Assembly (NCBI GenBank): GCA_027405735.1
Contig: JAPEHQ010000012.1
Coordinates: 1 to 64,000, forward strand
DNA from: Mucor racemosus
Taxonomy: Eukaryota; Mucoromycota; Mucoromycetes; Mucorales; Mucoraceae
Reading direction: 5' to 3'
DNA length: 64,000 nucleotides
Positions 1 to 10,390 of the stretch are shown here, in pieces (the first letter of the stretch is position 1; each line of letters begins with the position of its first letter). A program made the position numbers and the translations under genes. The notes beneath the pieces were generated by a model. It made no database searches, was not told the origin of the DNA, and saw only the letters and a list, made by a program, of their open reading frames with translations.

Positions 1-155
1 ACCCTAACCCTAACCCTAACCCTAACCCTAACCCTAACCCTAACCCTAACCCTAACCCTAACCCTAACCCTAACCCTAACCCTAACCCTAACCCTAATTC
101 TAACCCTAACCCTAATCCTGAGTCTCTCTCTAATCCTAATATTAATCCTAAACCC
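1..155. repeat. Telomeric (CCCTAA)n array, degenerate at inner edge
   Basis: Perfect CCCTAA units run from base 1 to about 96. They then degrade through variants (CCCTAATTCTAA, CCCTAATCCTGA, CCTAATATTAATCC) until about 155. The G-rich strand reads TTAGGG toward the end, so this is a true left chromosome end, and everything inward for tens of kilobases is subtelomeric. Confidence 0.98.
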
Positions 156-484
156 TAATCTTTATTTTGTGCTATACCCTAATTATGTTGTTATTATTTT
201 GTTTATTTATTTTATTATTTATGTTTTATGTTTTGAATTCTTGTTTTGTTGGATTTTTTATGTTATTTTAATTTATTATATTATTTATCTTTTCTGTTTA
301 AATATATATATATTGTTTATTATTATTATTATGTTGTTGTTTCTTTTTTTTTTTTTTATTTTTTTTTTTTTTTTTTTTTTCTTAGTATGTTTATTTATCG
401 TTATGTTTTGATTGTTATTTTGTAAATTATATCTTGTTTTGATTTTTTTTTTATTTTAATTACTATTATATCTATTAATTCTTT
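156..484. other. T-rich low-complexity subtelomeric spacer
   Basis: Almost pure T/A with scattered G on the + strand, including poly-T runs near 346-380 and 440-460. The open frame across 169-411 would encode only F/I/L/Y-rich low-complexity sequence, so I do not call a gene here. Confidence 0.8.
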
Positions 485-490
485 TTTTTG

Positions 491-655
491 TTTATTTTTA
501 TTTGTGTTTTGTTTATTTTTATTTGTGTTTTGTTTATTTTTATTTGTGTTTTGTTTATTTTTATTTGTGTTTTGTTTATTTTTATTTGTGTTTTGTTTAT
601 GTTTATTTGTGTTTTGTTTATGTTTATTTGTGTTTTGTTTGTGTTTATTTATGTC
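491..655 (+). repeat. 21-bp minisatellite, about 8 copies
   Basis: The unit TATTTGTGTTTTGTTTATTTT (with TTTATGTTTAT variants in the last copies) repeats in register about eight times. The period of 21 nt is a multiple of three, so it keeps a frame open that would encode a 7-residue repeat (CFVYFYL). This is a tandem-repeat artefact rather than evidence of a protein. It lies 330 bp inside the telomere. Confidence 0.9.
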
Positions 656-712
656 TTAATTTGGTAATTGTTTATGTTCCTAATTTGGTATTTTATTTAT
701 CCTTGCATACTC

Positions 713-755
713 ATATAATATCTTATATTGCCGAAGGCAATATAAGATATTATAT
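713..755. repeat. Perfect 20-bp hairpin with GAA loop
   Basis: Arms 713-732 and 736-755 are exact reverse complements separated by GAA. The central TTGCCGAAGGCAA recurs inverted at 869-881 (TTGCCTTCGGCAA). A second GC-rich hairpin follows at 943-964. Such GC-tipped palindromes resemble the mobile hairpin elements known from some fungal mitochondrial genomes; that parallel is inference. Confidence 0.85.
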
Positions 756-810
756 ATACCTGATTTTCGATTCTGATTTTAATGGTGCTATTTATTTTTG
801 TCTATCTATT

Positions 811-845
<35 letters not shown>

Positions 846-942
846 CTCAAAATTATTTACTTTACTCATTGCCTTCGGCAATTCGTTTTTTTTTTACTCC
901 AACAAGTCATTTTTAAACTCAAAACCTTCGCCCACCTTCGCC

Positions 943-964
943 TACCTTCGCCGAGGCGAAGGTA
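943..964. repeat. 10-bp GC-rich hairpin, CCTTCGCC family
   Basis: TACCTTCGCC (943-952) and GGCGAAGGTA (955-964) are exact reverse complements around a GA loop. The octamer CCTTCGCC also occurs just upstream at 924-950 as direct repeats (CCTTCGCCCACCTTCGCCTA). It is GC-rich against a strongly AT-rich background. Confidence 0.8.
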
Positions 965-1017
965 TGGATAGTCATTTACATAATACTGGTTACAGGAGTT
1001 TTGGGATATATTATTAA

Positions 1018-1968
1018 TGCAAAATAAGTACGGCTTTATATCAGAAGTGTCGTGTTGTAGAAGGTTGTATTTTGATCAGGAATACTTCCTTTTACAGGCA
1101 CCAGCAATATAGAGTTTCCTCGTTATGCTTATTGGGATCTGATTGGAACTCAGCCCTTATGGAGCGAGATTCAGGTACGAATCGAGATCAGATATTTTTC
1201 TGAAATGACAATGGCGACTTTGGTCTATAAAAGGTGTCATTTCATTGCAGCGGAGATGGTAGACATAGAGCAAGAAATCAATCTTCAACCCAACGAGATT
1301 CCCCTGGTTTTGAGTATGCTGCTGATGAGATTAATAATTCGCAACAAATATGTTGTACCCTGTAGAGCACCTGGTCGCAACAGAGTAACATGCCCCACAT
1401 TTCAACCCCAACCAAACAATGAGATATAAATTATTACTTTCTTTCCATCAAGGTTTTATACTTGCATTGATCCTTCTTCCCTCGTTTAGAATTAGTTGTT
1501 TTAGATTTTTGTTTTATAAAGTTCCAATCCTTCAAGCAATTATTAAATACACAATTAGAGCTTTGCGTATATTAAAATGCTACTATCCAAAGCTAAGGGA
1601 TAAAGAGAATTCAACCAATTTTGTGTTCCTGAAAAGTAAAAAATCGTAGTTTAAGTTGAGATTTCTGATGGTTATTTGAAAGTCTGAGCATGGTATTTTT
1701 TAAAATGTGATTAAAATATATAAAAATATAAATGTATACTTGATGGACTGATACGTATATTATTAAATTTTCATTTAGATTTTGTCTGTTTTGGACCAAA
1801 AATAATTCTTGAAAGTGAGCTTTTTTTCCCCCTAAAGCTAATCAAGTTAGAAATGGGTCTAAAATTGATAGTATCAATAGTCTGAAATTTCATGCTTTTT
1901 ATATGACAATTATAGCAATTTCCGTATATTTATTTTTGTTTAGATTTATATATATATATACGTATATA
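1018..1968. other. Subtelomeric stretch with a possible gene fragment, no firm gene
   Basis: The + strand at about 1093-1172 reads an open segment (FTGTSNIEFPRYAYWDL and onward), followed by a GT site. A later open segment is at 1231-1365 (HCSGDGRHRARNQSS and onward), ending in a stop. Splicing 1173-1230 would join them in frame. I do not recognise the product and no start codon is convincing. It could be a decayed gene. The rest (1430-1968) is AT-rich without supported coding sequence. Confidence 0.25.
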
Positions 1969-3780
1969 TTACTCTTCTTCTTCTTCTCCTTTACTATCTT
2001 GACTAGTTGACATATTTTCTTCATAGTCAATGCTGCTATTGCCGTCAATGTTTTCAAAGTAAAGTTCGTTATTTTGTTTTAATAATTCATATAAAACAAT
2101 ATTTCTGAAACAGTACTTGAGACGAGCTGGATTCTGCTTAGCGAGTTTGGCGTTTTTCCATTTACCCAAGTAATCAATTTGAGAAAAAGCCATAAAAATT
2201 GTAATTATGGAATTGAATCTTTCATTGCTTCTTGGCACTTCTTCAGAAACCAACGTCATGAAATGTTTGTGCAAAATAGAGAAAATTCTATATTTCACAT
2301 CAAAAGTATGGTTATTATCCATCAGAGCAATTTACTGCTTAAGAGTGTAGAAAAACCTCATGGTAGCTATTCTGTTTGTACTGGAAAACATTCTACTACC
2401 ATATACGCTAAATGTTTCATGTCGATCTCTGCCTTCTCCTACAGATTCTGTGCATGGCATTATCAGCATCCTCACGTACTTGAAAAAAGTATCGGAATAC
2501 TTACTGCAAGATTCCCCATTAAGAGGATTTAATCCAACAGTGGGAGCGTGTTGATTGTTATACAAGTAATTGCAAATGTCAGTTACTGTCGCACTGGATT
2601 TCTATGTTTATTATTCTGTAAAAGTAAATATCCTTTTCACTGTCTTCCAACAGGTTTTGAATACAGTAAAAGTATTGTCGTATAAATGATTTTAATTTAC
2701 CATCAAACGCAATACTTCCTTCAGTAGGATTGTTTGTGATATTGTTTACCAAATTGCTCAACAAAATATGGTTGTCGGTCGTATCTTGTCTTGCAATGGC
2801 TTCCACAAGACCAAACCAATTTACCGATTTGTAAAATCTAGAGTGTATTCTACTATCATCAATTTCAACTTGAGGTGTGTACTGAATACTGAAATCTTGG
2901 TGGGAATCCAAAAATCGTTGAAACAAGTGTTCTCCTTCCTCCGTGATTGTTGCTTCAATGGTGGGGCCGACATACTCCTGCATAACCCTAAAATATACCA
3001 TGAGTGTTTGGTTATCAAATAACCGTTGCACGATACATGATATATAATTACCACTTTGATGGCCGCGGTAATGAATATACATGTGCTTTTTCATGGTAGT
3101 TCCTTTGGAAGTAAAGTACGCAGTAGCTGATGTTACCATGTGGAGCAGTAGTTACACATGTAACCATTAGAAGATTTTAAAGACCTAATCACTGGCAAGG
3201 GCCCCTTCAATGATGCAATATAGAGGTACATGTCAGTAACAGAGCGAGCACCCAATCTACACAAGTATAATTCAAGCGTAACAAGATCAATATTAGTGTT
3301 ATTACTTTGGTTTTGCTGCCCGATGAATCTATTAATGTCATGCATCCTGATCAAATGTTGTTTAACTTGATCAAACTGAACATATTTACGACATCTGGTA
3401 AAGATAACACTACCTGAAGAAATATGAATAACAATTCTGATAAACTTGAAATCCTTAACATACCCTACATTTAAATTTAATGTGAATAATGGATTCAAAT
3501 TGTAAGATTATCAGTATTTTATAAATCCTAACCTTCAAGTGCGATCTGATCATCCAACTCCATGTCATCTGCCTGTGGTGCTTGCTCTTCAGCACTACTT
3601 TTCTCCTCAATTGGCATTACTACATCTTCACTAGCCTCTGACACAACCGCTCTCTTTCATCACAAAAAGAAATGATGAATTCTTGGTGGTCTGGATTATC
3701 AATGTCAATCTCAACGACTGAATCTTCCTTCTTCATGAACGTCATTAACTTCATCCTCAATTGAATTTTCGAAAGCAACA
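1969..3780 (-). pseudogene. Broken subtelomeric zinc-finger gene (DUF3505/OrsD-like)
   Basis: The minus strand encodes one protein spread over several frames. In order: an acidic region (about 3760-3535); a probable 60-nt intron; a segment with a degenerate finger and H-x4-H (LIRMHD); then the motif L-x-S-S-N-G-Y-M-C-x2-C (about 3165-3135) followed by KKHMYIH. This C-x2-C...H-x3-H pair after a 'pv...L..dGy.C' stretch is characteristic of the DUF3505 (OrsD-like) family, often subtelomeric in fungi. Lesions: a frameshift at 3133-3139 inside the zinc finger, another at about 2580-2590, an in-frame TAA at 2332-2334 (the frame resumes directly as IALMDNNHTF), and a frame change near 3655. The C terminus is acidic (EEEEE). 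I see the reading-frame breaks directly; the family assignment is from the finger pattern and is moderately sure. Confidence 0.6.
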
Positions 3781-4420
3781 ATAAAAAGGTTATCTTGTAC
3801 TTTCTTTTCTTGGCTTTTAATAATTACCTGTACGTTATAAGTATTGGTGAACCCTGGATATTGTTGTTGTTGTTGTACTTATCCGTATCATTGTTGTTCT
3901 ATGCTTGATAAACGCTATTTGGATATTGCCTGTAGAATAACAAGAATGATGTACACCTAGCAACAAATGTATCAGTAATACAAACGTATTTAAAATTATC
4001 AAGCTCTTACGTTGGTAGTTTTTGGTGCATTTGAGCATTGATCAATGCAATATCAAGCGATACCGATGTACCACCCAATCATCTGTGATATAGAATATAT
4101 TTTCGCGTAAATCTGTCTCTGTACCAATGGTCATAGCTTTTCGTTCTTTTGTCCCTCTTAGCATACAGTTCCATAAACTATTGCAACGATAAACTAATTG
4201 TTTCAATTTTGTATGCTATATAGTGTTCTATTTAAAAAATAATAAAATATCATACTCCCTCGCGTTTGCGATAATGGTTGATTTTGATTCAGCAAAAATA
4301 TGATTATCTTCACTACTCAATAAATTAAAAGTTAAGTTTCCTATCGTATAAATCTAGTTTCATATCATTTTACCTTCTGAGGCTATTGATCCATTAAATA
4401 TATTTTTTAACAAACTTTTT
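3781..4420. other. AT-rich spacer, nothing supported
   Basis: Lies between the broken zinc-finger gene and the outer edge of the inverted repeat. Short open frames on both strands lack recognisable domains. It may include the decayed upstream exon of the neighbouring pseudogene. Confidence 0.5.
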
Positions 4421-4506
4421 CATGCCATCAAATAACCTACAAAGATGATTATATATTTGTCCCAAATATACCAAACATTTCATGGCCAGAAAAAAGGGTC
4501 ATTGCA

Positions 4507-4528
4507 ACCCCCCCCCCCTCCCCCTCCC
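4507..4528 (+). promoter_or_regulatory. C-rich pyrimidine tract upstream of PSD start
   Basis: A C11-T-C5-T-C3 tract followed by a CT-rich run sits 50-70 nt before the PSD ATG at 4578. The right-arm copy has C10, which is the only difference I found in this flank. Pyrimidine tracts near the start codon recur upstream of the minus-strand gene at 54227. A promoter role is inference. Confidence 0.35.
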
Positions 4529-4577
4529 GTACCACATTCGCCTCTTTTTTCTTTTCTTTTTTATCTCTGTTAGAAAA

Positions 4578-6106
4578 ATGGTCATTATTAGATTACTTTC
4601 AAAACCGAACATTTCAGCCGTTCGATATAGTACAAAGTTTGCTTACAACAGCAAATCTTTTCACTCTTCAATTGTTCGACAACAGCCACAACAACAACAA
4701 CAACAACAACAGCAACAACAAAAGCCCTTGTTTGGTAAAGGAAATCACAAATATCAACACTTCTCAGTATAATAATTATTTTATTAGGTCGATTGGTTGA
4801 TAGTTGGAAAAATACGGAAACAAAATGGTATCCAATCCCTGTTGCACTCGGTCTAAGTGTCATTGGATTTATACAATATCGTAGAGTTATTCAAAGGGAA
4901 GAGGATAAATTGGAACATCCCAAGAAATATGTAGCAACAGGCCCATGGCAGGTAATTTTTATATGAATTCAAGAATTGTATATTGTTATCAAACAATGAA
5001 AAATGTAGGTTCATGTCGCAGCTGCTTTACCTTTAAGATCCATGTCTCGTCTGTGGGGAGCATTCAACTCGTTAACAATCCCTGAGCCTCTCCGTCCTAT
5101 GGGCTACAAATTATACAGTTGGATTTTTGGATGTAATTTAAACGAAATGAAGAATCCCAATTTATACGATTATCCCAACCTTTCAGCATTTTTTTATCGA
5201 GAATTGAAAGAAGGAGTTAGACCTATTGCCGATGCTACACTTGTTTCCCCATCTGACGGTAAAGTATTGCATTTTGGTGTTGTTCAAGGTCAAGATATTG
5301 AACAAATTAAGGGAGTTACCTATAAATTGGATGCACTTTTGGGTAATGATGAAAAGTCCACTACACCTATAGAAAGTGCGATTTTGGGAAATACGCCTCA
5401 GATTGTCGATGAAGAGGAATTTGCTAATGTTAATGGTATTGAATATTCATTAGATGATATGATGAATGAAGGACATTCAGTAAAAACAGAATCAGCAGTT
5501 GGACCTGATGGTTTAGCAAGATCAGAAGAGACTGATCCTAAGGATGAACGTGCACTTGTCAAATTAGCAGACGTTACCCCTGATATTACCGATCATAAAG
5601 TTAAACCTGGACATGCCATGTTCTTTTGTGTTGTCTATTTAGCACCCGGAGATTATCATAGATTCCATTCACCTACAAATTGGATTGTTCAAACTAGAAG
5701 ACATTTTGCTGGTGAATTGTTTTCTGTATCACCCTATTTTGTAAATCTGTTACAAAATTTATTTGTCTTGAATGAAAGAGTGGCATTACTTGGTAAATGG
5801 AAGCACGGATTCTTTTCAATGATTCCTGTTGGAGCAACTAATGTTGGATCTATCAAAATCAACTTTGATGAGGCACTTAAAACCAATCAAAAAGAAGATA
5901 TTCCTTTAGGTACATATACTGAAGTGACATATAAATCAGCTAGCAAGATTTTAGGCGGTAAGGCTTTACGTTATGGTGATGAAATGGGTGGATTCTACCT
6001 TGGATCCACTGTTGTATTGGTATTTGAAGCACCACAATCCTTCGAATTCAAAATTACCGCTGGACAAAAGATTAAAATGGGCGAGGTTTTGGGTCAAATT
6101 GAATAG
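4578..6106 (+). CDS. PSD1: Phosphatidylserine decarboxylase, mitochondrial type (left copy)
   Basis: Three exons: 4578-4734, 4788-4951, 5009-6106, all in frame, 472 aa. The enzyme decarboxylates phosphatidylserine to phosphatidylethanolamine on the inner mitochondrial membrane. Visible: an Arg/Ser-rich presequence (residues 1-34), a polyQ run (about 35-48), one membrane segment (about 66-83), the HAMFFCVVYLAPGDYHRFHSP block with conserved His/Asp, and the LGST self-cleavage motif at 438-441, where Ser440 becomes the pyruvoyl group. ATG 4578 is preferred over the in-frame ATG at 4482 because the latter would translate the C-tract and bury the targeting peptide. An apparently identical copy lies inverted at 20654-22182. 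Family identity is secure. Confidence 0.95.
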
Positions 6107-6254
6107 TAAAAGGTATGAATGTAATAAAAAACAAAATCAAGAACATTTGCCTTTTTTTCTTTTTTTCTCTTTCTTTTTCTTTTCCCTTTGTAATCTACAT
6201 TATGCATACAGTATATTCATTTGCACACTCACTCGCATATTTTCATCCAACTCT

Positions 6255-6653
6255 ACGGCTTCGTATTGGTATTCAACAAATGGTATGGATCACGTCGTTT
6301 ATCAAATAGCCATTTACCTATATTAGATCAAAGCATTTGAGGGACATGCACACATTAAAATATTTGATGATTATTTAGACAAAATGTACCTGCTATGGAA
6401 AACCCTTACCAAAGTGATATGACAGCAGGTGGCCTACATTTTGGACCATATAGACAACCGCCCATGTGGCATATGAGTAACATAGGTTTAAATACAATAA
6501 TTTTAATAGATTCAACTGAAATGATATTAAAAACTACACGTCTTTCAAATGACAATGATATGGATAAACAATGATAAAAAGAAATATAGGTCTATGCAAA
6601 TAAAGCCACCAAATGTCGCAGACGATACTTGTCTATGTTGTGTAATTAGTTGA
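6255..6653 (+). pseudogene. Decayed copy of small CaaX-box gene
   Basis: Homologous to the intact 138-aa gene at 19999-20415. The start codon is ACG instead of ATG (6255). A base is missing after GGATCA (about 6291), an early TGA follows at about 6340, and the region before the C terminus has lost about 12 bases. The final codons still read C-L-C-C-V-I-S-stop (6630-6653), so the lipidation box outlived the frame. It lies 148 bp after the PSD stop in the same orientation, as in the other arm. Confidence 0.8.
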
Positions 6654-6706
6654 CATATATGTAGCCTATTATTCATCTTGCTAGAGATAATAAAAGTATG
6701 TATTTA

Positions 6707-7593
6707 TTATACTACCATCACTACTGTTATTACTATGAAAAATGTAGTTTTAACTAGTTGGATAAAAGAGGAAACTGCGGTGGTGGAAGAATTTAAAGGG
6801 GAATGAATACTTGTATTTTCAGAAACAATATTGTAGTTGGGCATATCATATTCATTTTCAACTTGCAGACCACTAGGAGGACTACCTGCTTGATTACATT
6901 TATAATATTGATTACAAGCTTTCAAGCAGATTGTTTTGGTTGTCCCATAGGAACATCCATTGTTACAAGTTGTCTCCTTGCCTTTACATTCTGCAATAGT
7001 ACTCGGCCATCCGTAAGGTGGTGTGTCGGGTACATGATTCTATTAAAGAGCCATTTAATATTCTTTGACTCCTTGGACTCAAGTTGTTGAAAAAAGCTCC
7101 TTGTTTGTATTTCATTATATTTTACCTTACATTTACAATTCCAAGCCATTGTTAATTTATTACAAAAGCTTCATTATATTCATGTTAGTCGAGCAAACGT
7201 AATTTGATTATGTTCAGACGTACTTGTTTAAAACTAGGTCCTCACCGCCACATTCATTCTACAAATCTCTGAAGGTGAATAAAAATAATACTATCAACTT
7301 AAATGCATATTACACTGCAAAATGTTTTTTGCTCATTGCAAATGCTGTCTTTTTCTGTTGCATTTAAATCAGTTATCTTCCAGGTGCCAACAGGGATACC
7401 CACTATACGATTATGAATACATACGAATACACAACGCTACATTTTCATATCAAATATTACCGTATGGATGATTAGCTGCTCCACTAGTGGATTTCTCTTC
7501 TTGATTTGTATCCTCACTATTCACAAAATCTTGATGGTTCTCCGTTGCAGAGGTAAGCAATATTAAAGAAAATACAATCAAAACTATTCTCAT
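6707..7593 (-). CDS. Cys-rich secreted protein, probable GPI-anchored (intact copy)
   Basis: Five exons on the minus strand join in frame: 7593-7461, 7402-7314, 7258-7224, 7168-7126, 7039-6707, giving 210 aa. Residues 1-17 (MRIVLIVFSLILLTSAT) form a signal peptide. A Cys-rich domain follows with the order C..FC, NECGGEDL, FCNKLTMAWNCKCK, VPDTPPYGWPSTIAEC, then CNNGC and CLKACNQYYKC. A Ser/Thr-rich stretch and a hydrophobic C-terminal tail suggest a GPI signal. The cysteine spacing (W-x-C-x-C then Y-x-W-P and C-x3-C) recalls the fungal DUF7707-type surface domain; this is inference. Function unknown; the likely location is cell wall or outer membrane. The right-arm copy is broken. Exon 2/3 borders are the least certain. 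Confidence 0.65.
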
Positions 7594-7700
7594 TCTGTAA
7601 AAAAGTTTAAGAAAAGAAGCCTCATGCAAATTAGACTTGGCAAGGTGTTGAGAAAAGAAAAATGGCTCCTTAAAGTAGTGTAGATTTGGGTTGCTATTGT

Positions 7701-8849
7701 GGTCTCCTTTATGTAATTTTTAGTATATGAAGAGTTTATCTGATGTCCTGTAAGTGCCTATGTAGATGAATTTTACCTCGAAAATAATTGCTCAACATTC
7801 AAAGAGCTTGCTTCGACTATTCATAAGATCAATCTGATCAATAAAATATGGATTATAGCTTAAGCATCCCTTCTGTATATTCATTACTGCAGGATAGATG
7901 ATGGCACTTCAATTGAAAAATAATCAGTTTTATAAAATTTTATCAAAAACATTTCAGCTAAACTACATACTTTTTAATATGTTGCTTTATATCATTGCAA
8001 GGATCACTTTCTTCTGCCAAAATTGACCAAATTGATCTAAATATGCTGATCTAGATAGTATTTCCCCACATAATAAATTAAAAGCCATCTCCTTTGAAAT
8101 CATGCCATTCGATTCAAATAGGAGATTATGAATATAAACCATGAATGACCAAGGGTATTCTAATGTATCAAAGATACCAAGGGTATTCATAACGTGCTGT
8201 ACTACTGTATAAATAAAAAAAACCTAAAAGTTTCATGCGAATCAATAGAACAAGGGCTGCTCTGAACGCATGATTGACAACTGAGATTGTCAAAAAAACC
8301 AATTTAAGAGCCGTTCTTGATCAGGTAAATCAAGAACTCAACAACCCAACAATATATCCAAAATTGCGGAATAACTGACAGCCGACAGAACAACTGCCAG
8401 ATAAATATCAATAATCAAATAATATAAATAGGGAAGTAGAAATAGCATTTTATTGTAGATTATCCATAATTTAATAAAGAAGGATTGAAACAGTATCTCT
8501 TTAAAGCTTTTTTTTTTTATAAATTTTACTCCTTTTTACTGCACTAAATTCGATTGTAAAATTTACCATCTGTTTTATTCTAACATATATCTGATATGCT
8601 AGAATAATTAAAAATAATAAAACAAAGTAAAGTCTTGATAAATGTCAGCTTTCCAACTGTGGGTCAAACTAAAGGATCAAAACTAAACTGATCCTTATTC
8701 TTTTATTCATGAGATGTGGTTTATATACTAATGACAGACTAGTAAATAAGGACTGCTTGAAGTGACAGTATAAATTAATAATGAGATTCATAGAGTGTAA
8801 CCAAAGGTAGTGTGTATAGATAGTAGAAGGTGATAATTATACAACACCA
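7701..8849. other. Spacer inside inverted repeat, no supported gene
   Basis: AT-rich. A 67-codon minus-strand frame (7987-8190) shows no recognised domain. A segment at 8230-8470 has mixed composition that could be an old LTR, but no ends are visible. Confidence 0.4.
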
Positions 8850-9960
8850 TCCAAAATTGAGGTGTTAATTTTTTGTATTCAAAAGATCGATACGATTGAA
8901 CTTACACTGCCGTTTTGTTTCAGCAAAAAATGCAATTTTTTTGTGGAGATCACCAAGATAATAGTTCATATTACAGCCTAAAACATTTGATAACTGAATT
9001 CCAAAATCTATTTCTGAAATTGATCCGAAAATGATCCAAAAAAACAAATTCGTTTAATGGCTCATGAACCACAAAATAAGCTGAACTAGCGTTTTAAATG
9101 GTTTTTATACATTTTTGGTTTCTACATCCAACTGAATAAAATTCAAAAAATGTTTCATGTGAAATTTTGCGCAAAATGCAATAGCAATTCTGGAGGTTTT
9201 TTGACGATACAGAATAATACTTTTTATAAGTATATTTTAAGTTTAAATATTGGAAAAAATGCACAGCAAAAGTATATATTGATCGAGCTATTATTGAGCC
9301 TTCTAACTGCATTTTCGTAGAGAAAACGAGAATTTTGTCCAATTTTTTTTTTGAAATCCAGAATTTGGAATGAGGATATGCACGGGAAAAAACGAGGTTA
9401 GAAACGGTAGTATCTCTTTTTACACATTTTTGAGGATATCTACAAAAAACTAATACTTTGAAAAAAACTAAATTGGGTCCTCCGGGAGAGCTCCATGAGG
9501 TCAATGACATGGATGTAAACAAAATGCTGCTTAATTTAAAACATATTTTGAAATTTATGACAAAAATGACAAAAATGAAAAGAAAAAAAAAAGTGCTCCG
9601 AATTTTTTTATACTTAAATATACTATAGAGTACTTCAAAGCAAATAAGTTTAATTATCAGAAAGTGTCAGTATAGCTTGATTTTTTATTGAATATAAAGC
9701 GTCAAATTTTTTAATTTTTAGCAGTGAAATACGTGTAAAAATCTGAAACATTACGACTAAAAAAATTATATTACGTGCAAAAAATAGAATATTTTTGGAT
9801 ACTTGTTTTTTGGGTTAAAGCTGAACATATCAGGTACATTGGCATATAATGTTTTCTTGGTGTTACTCAGTGAAAGAAAAAAGTAAAGTAGGGAAAAAAG
9901 TGAGATCCAGTTTTTAACGAAAAAGCAGCAAATTTGACTTGTTGTGGAATACGTAAGGAT
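8850..9960 (+). repeat. Dispersed repeat A, full-length copy 1
   Basis: Non-coding repeat matched by reverse-complement copies at 31930-32868 (continuing 34831-35200) and 56970-58290, and by a partial direct copy at 17790-18240. Diagnostic shared strings include GTTTAATGGCTCATGA, TTTTTAGCAGTGAAATAC and TGAAACATTA. The 142-codon frame at 9094-9522 is inside the repeat and has no domain. The ends are not sharply defined and the class is unknown. Confidence 0.75.
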
Positions 9961-10390
9961 ATTTGTAATGATTCACATTACGTGGTGTTTTAACAATAAT
10001 TGCATGAATTAGTTTCAGCTGTATATTTTTTGGATATATGCAAATGTTAGTGGAAATATATTTTTTCTTCCTTTATTAATAATTTTAATCAAATAAATTT
10101 ATTAAACACAACCATAACCGGTATATTACTTAATACTACTTGTCACTTGTCACATACTAATCACATTTAATGCATAATAAGTATTAATCAAAGTAATAGT
10201 CAACTACAATTAGTAACACCAGCAGCATCCACTTCTTGTACTTAGTGCAATATTCACGGAAAAAACGTATAAAAAACAATAGGAATTTAACTAGATAATA
10301 ACGTTTGCGCGCGTTATATGCACGCTTTATCTACTGGGTTTCTATATAAAGTAGCTAGAAAGCTGACAAACCATTTAAATCTATTTTCTT

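Larger units (their letters stand above)
4421..7700. repeat. Left arm of about 3.3-kb inverted repeat
   Basis: Matches 19015-22338 in reverse complement (coordinates sum to 26760 across PSD). The outer edge is seen where CCATCAAATAACCTACAAAG is shared and sequence then diverges (4421 / 22338). From 4421 to the PSD stop codon (6106) the arms look identical apart from one C-tract length change (C11 versus C10 near 4510). Beyond the stop they are clearly diverged, with many substitutions and indels, to about 7700. The arm holds PSD, a CaaX pseudogene and a Cys-rich gene. Confidence 0.9.

Noticed and set aside
502..660. CRISPR-like array
   Set aside because: The 21-bp units are contiguous with no spacers and the genome is eukaryotic.
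169..1017. Long open frames near the telomere (80 and 171 codons)
   Set aside because: They translate poly-T and the 21-bp minisatellite into F/Y/V/C-rich low-complexity peptides with no domain.
4482..4772. In-frame ATG at 4482 as PSD start
   Set aside because: It would translate the C-tract and a hydrophobic Phe-rich run ahead of a normal mitochondrial presequence; ATG 4578 gives the expected N terminus.
9094..9522. 142-codon frame as a gene
   Set aside because: It lies within repeat A, and the equivalent frame is not kept in the other copies.
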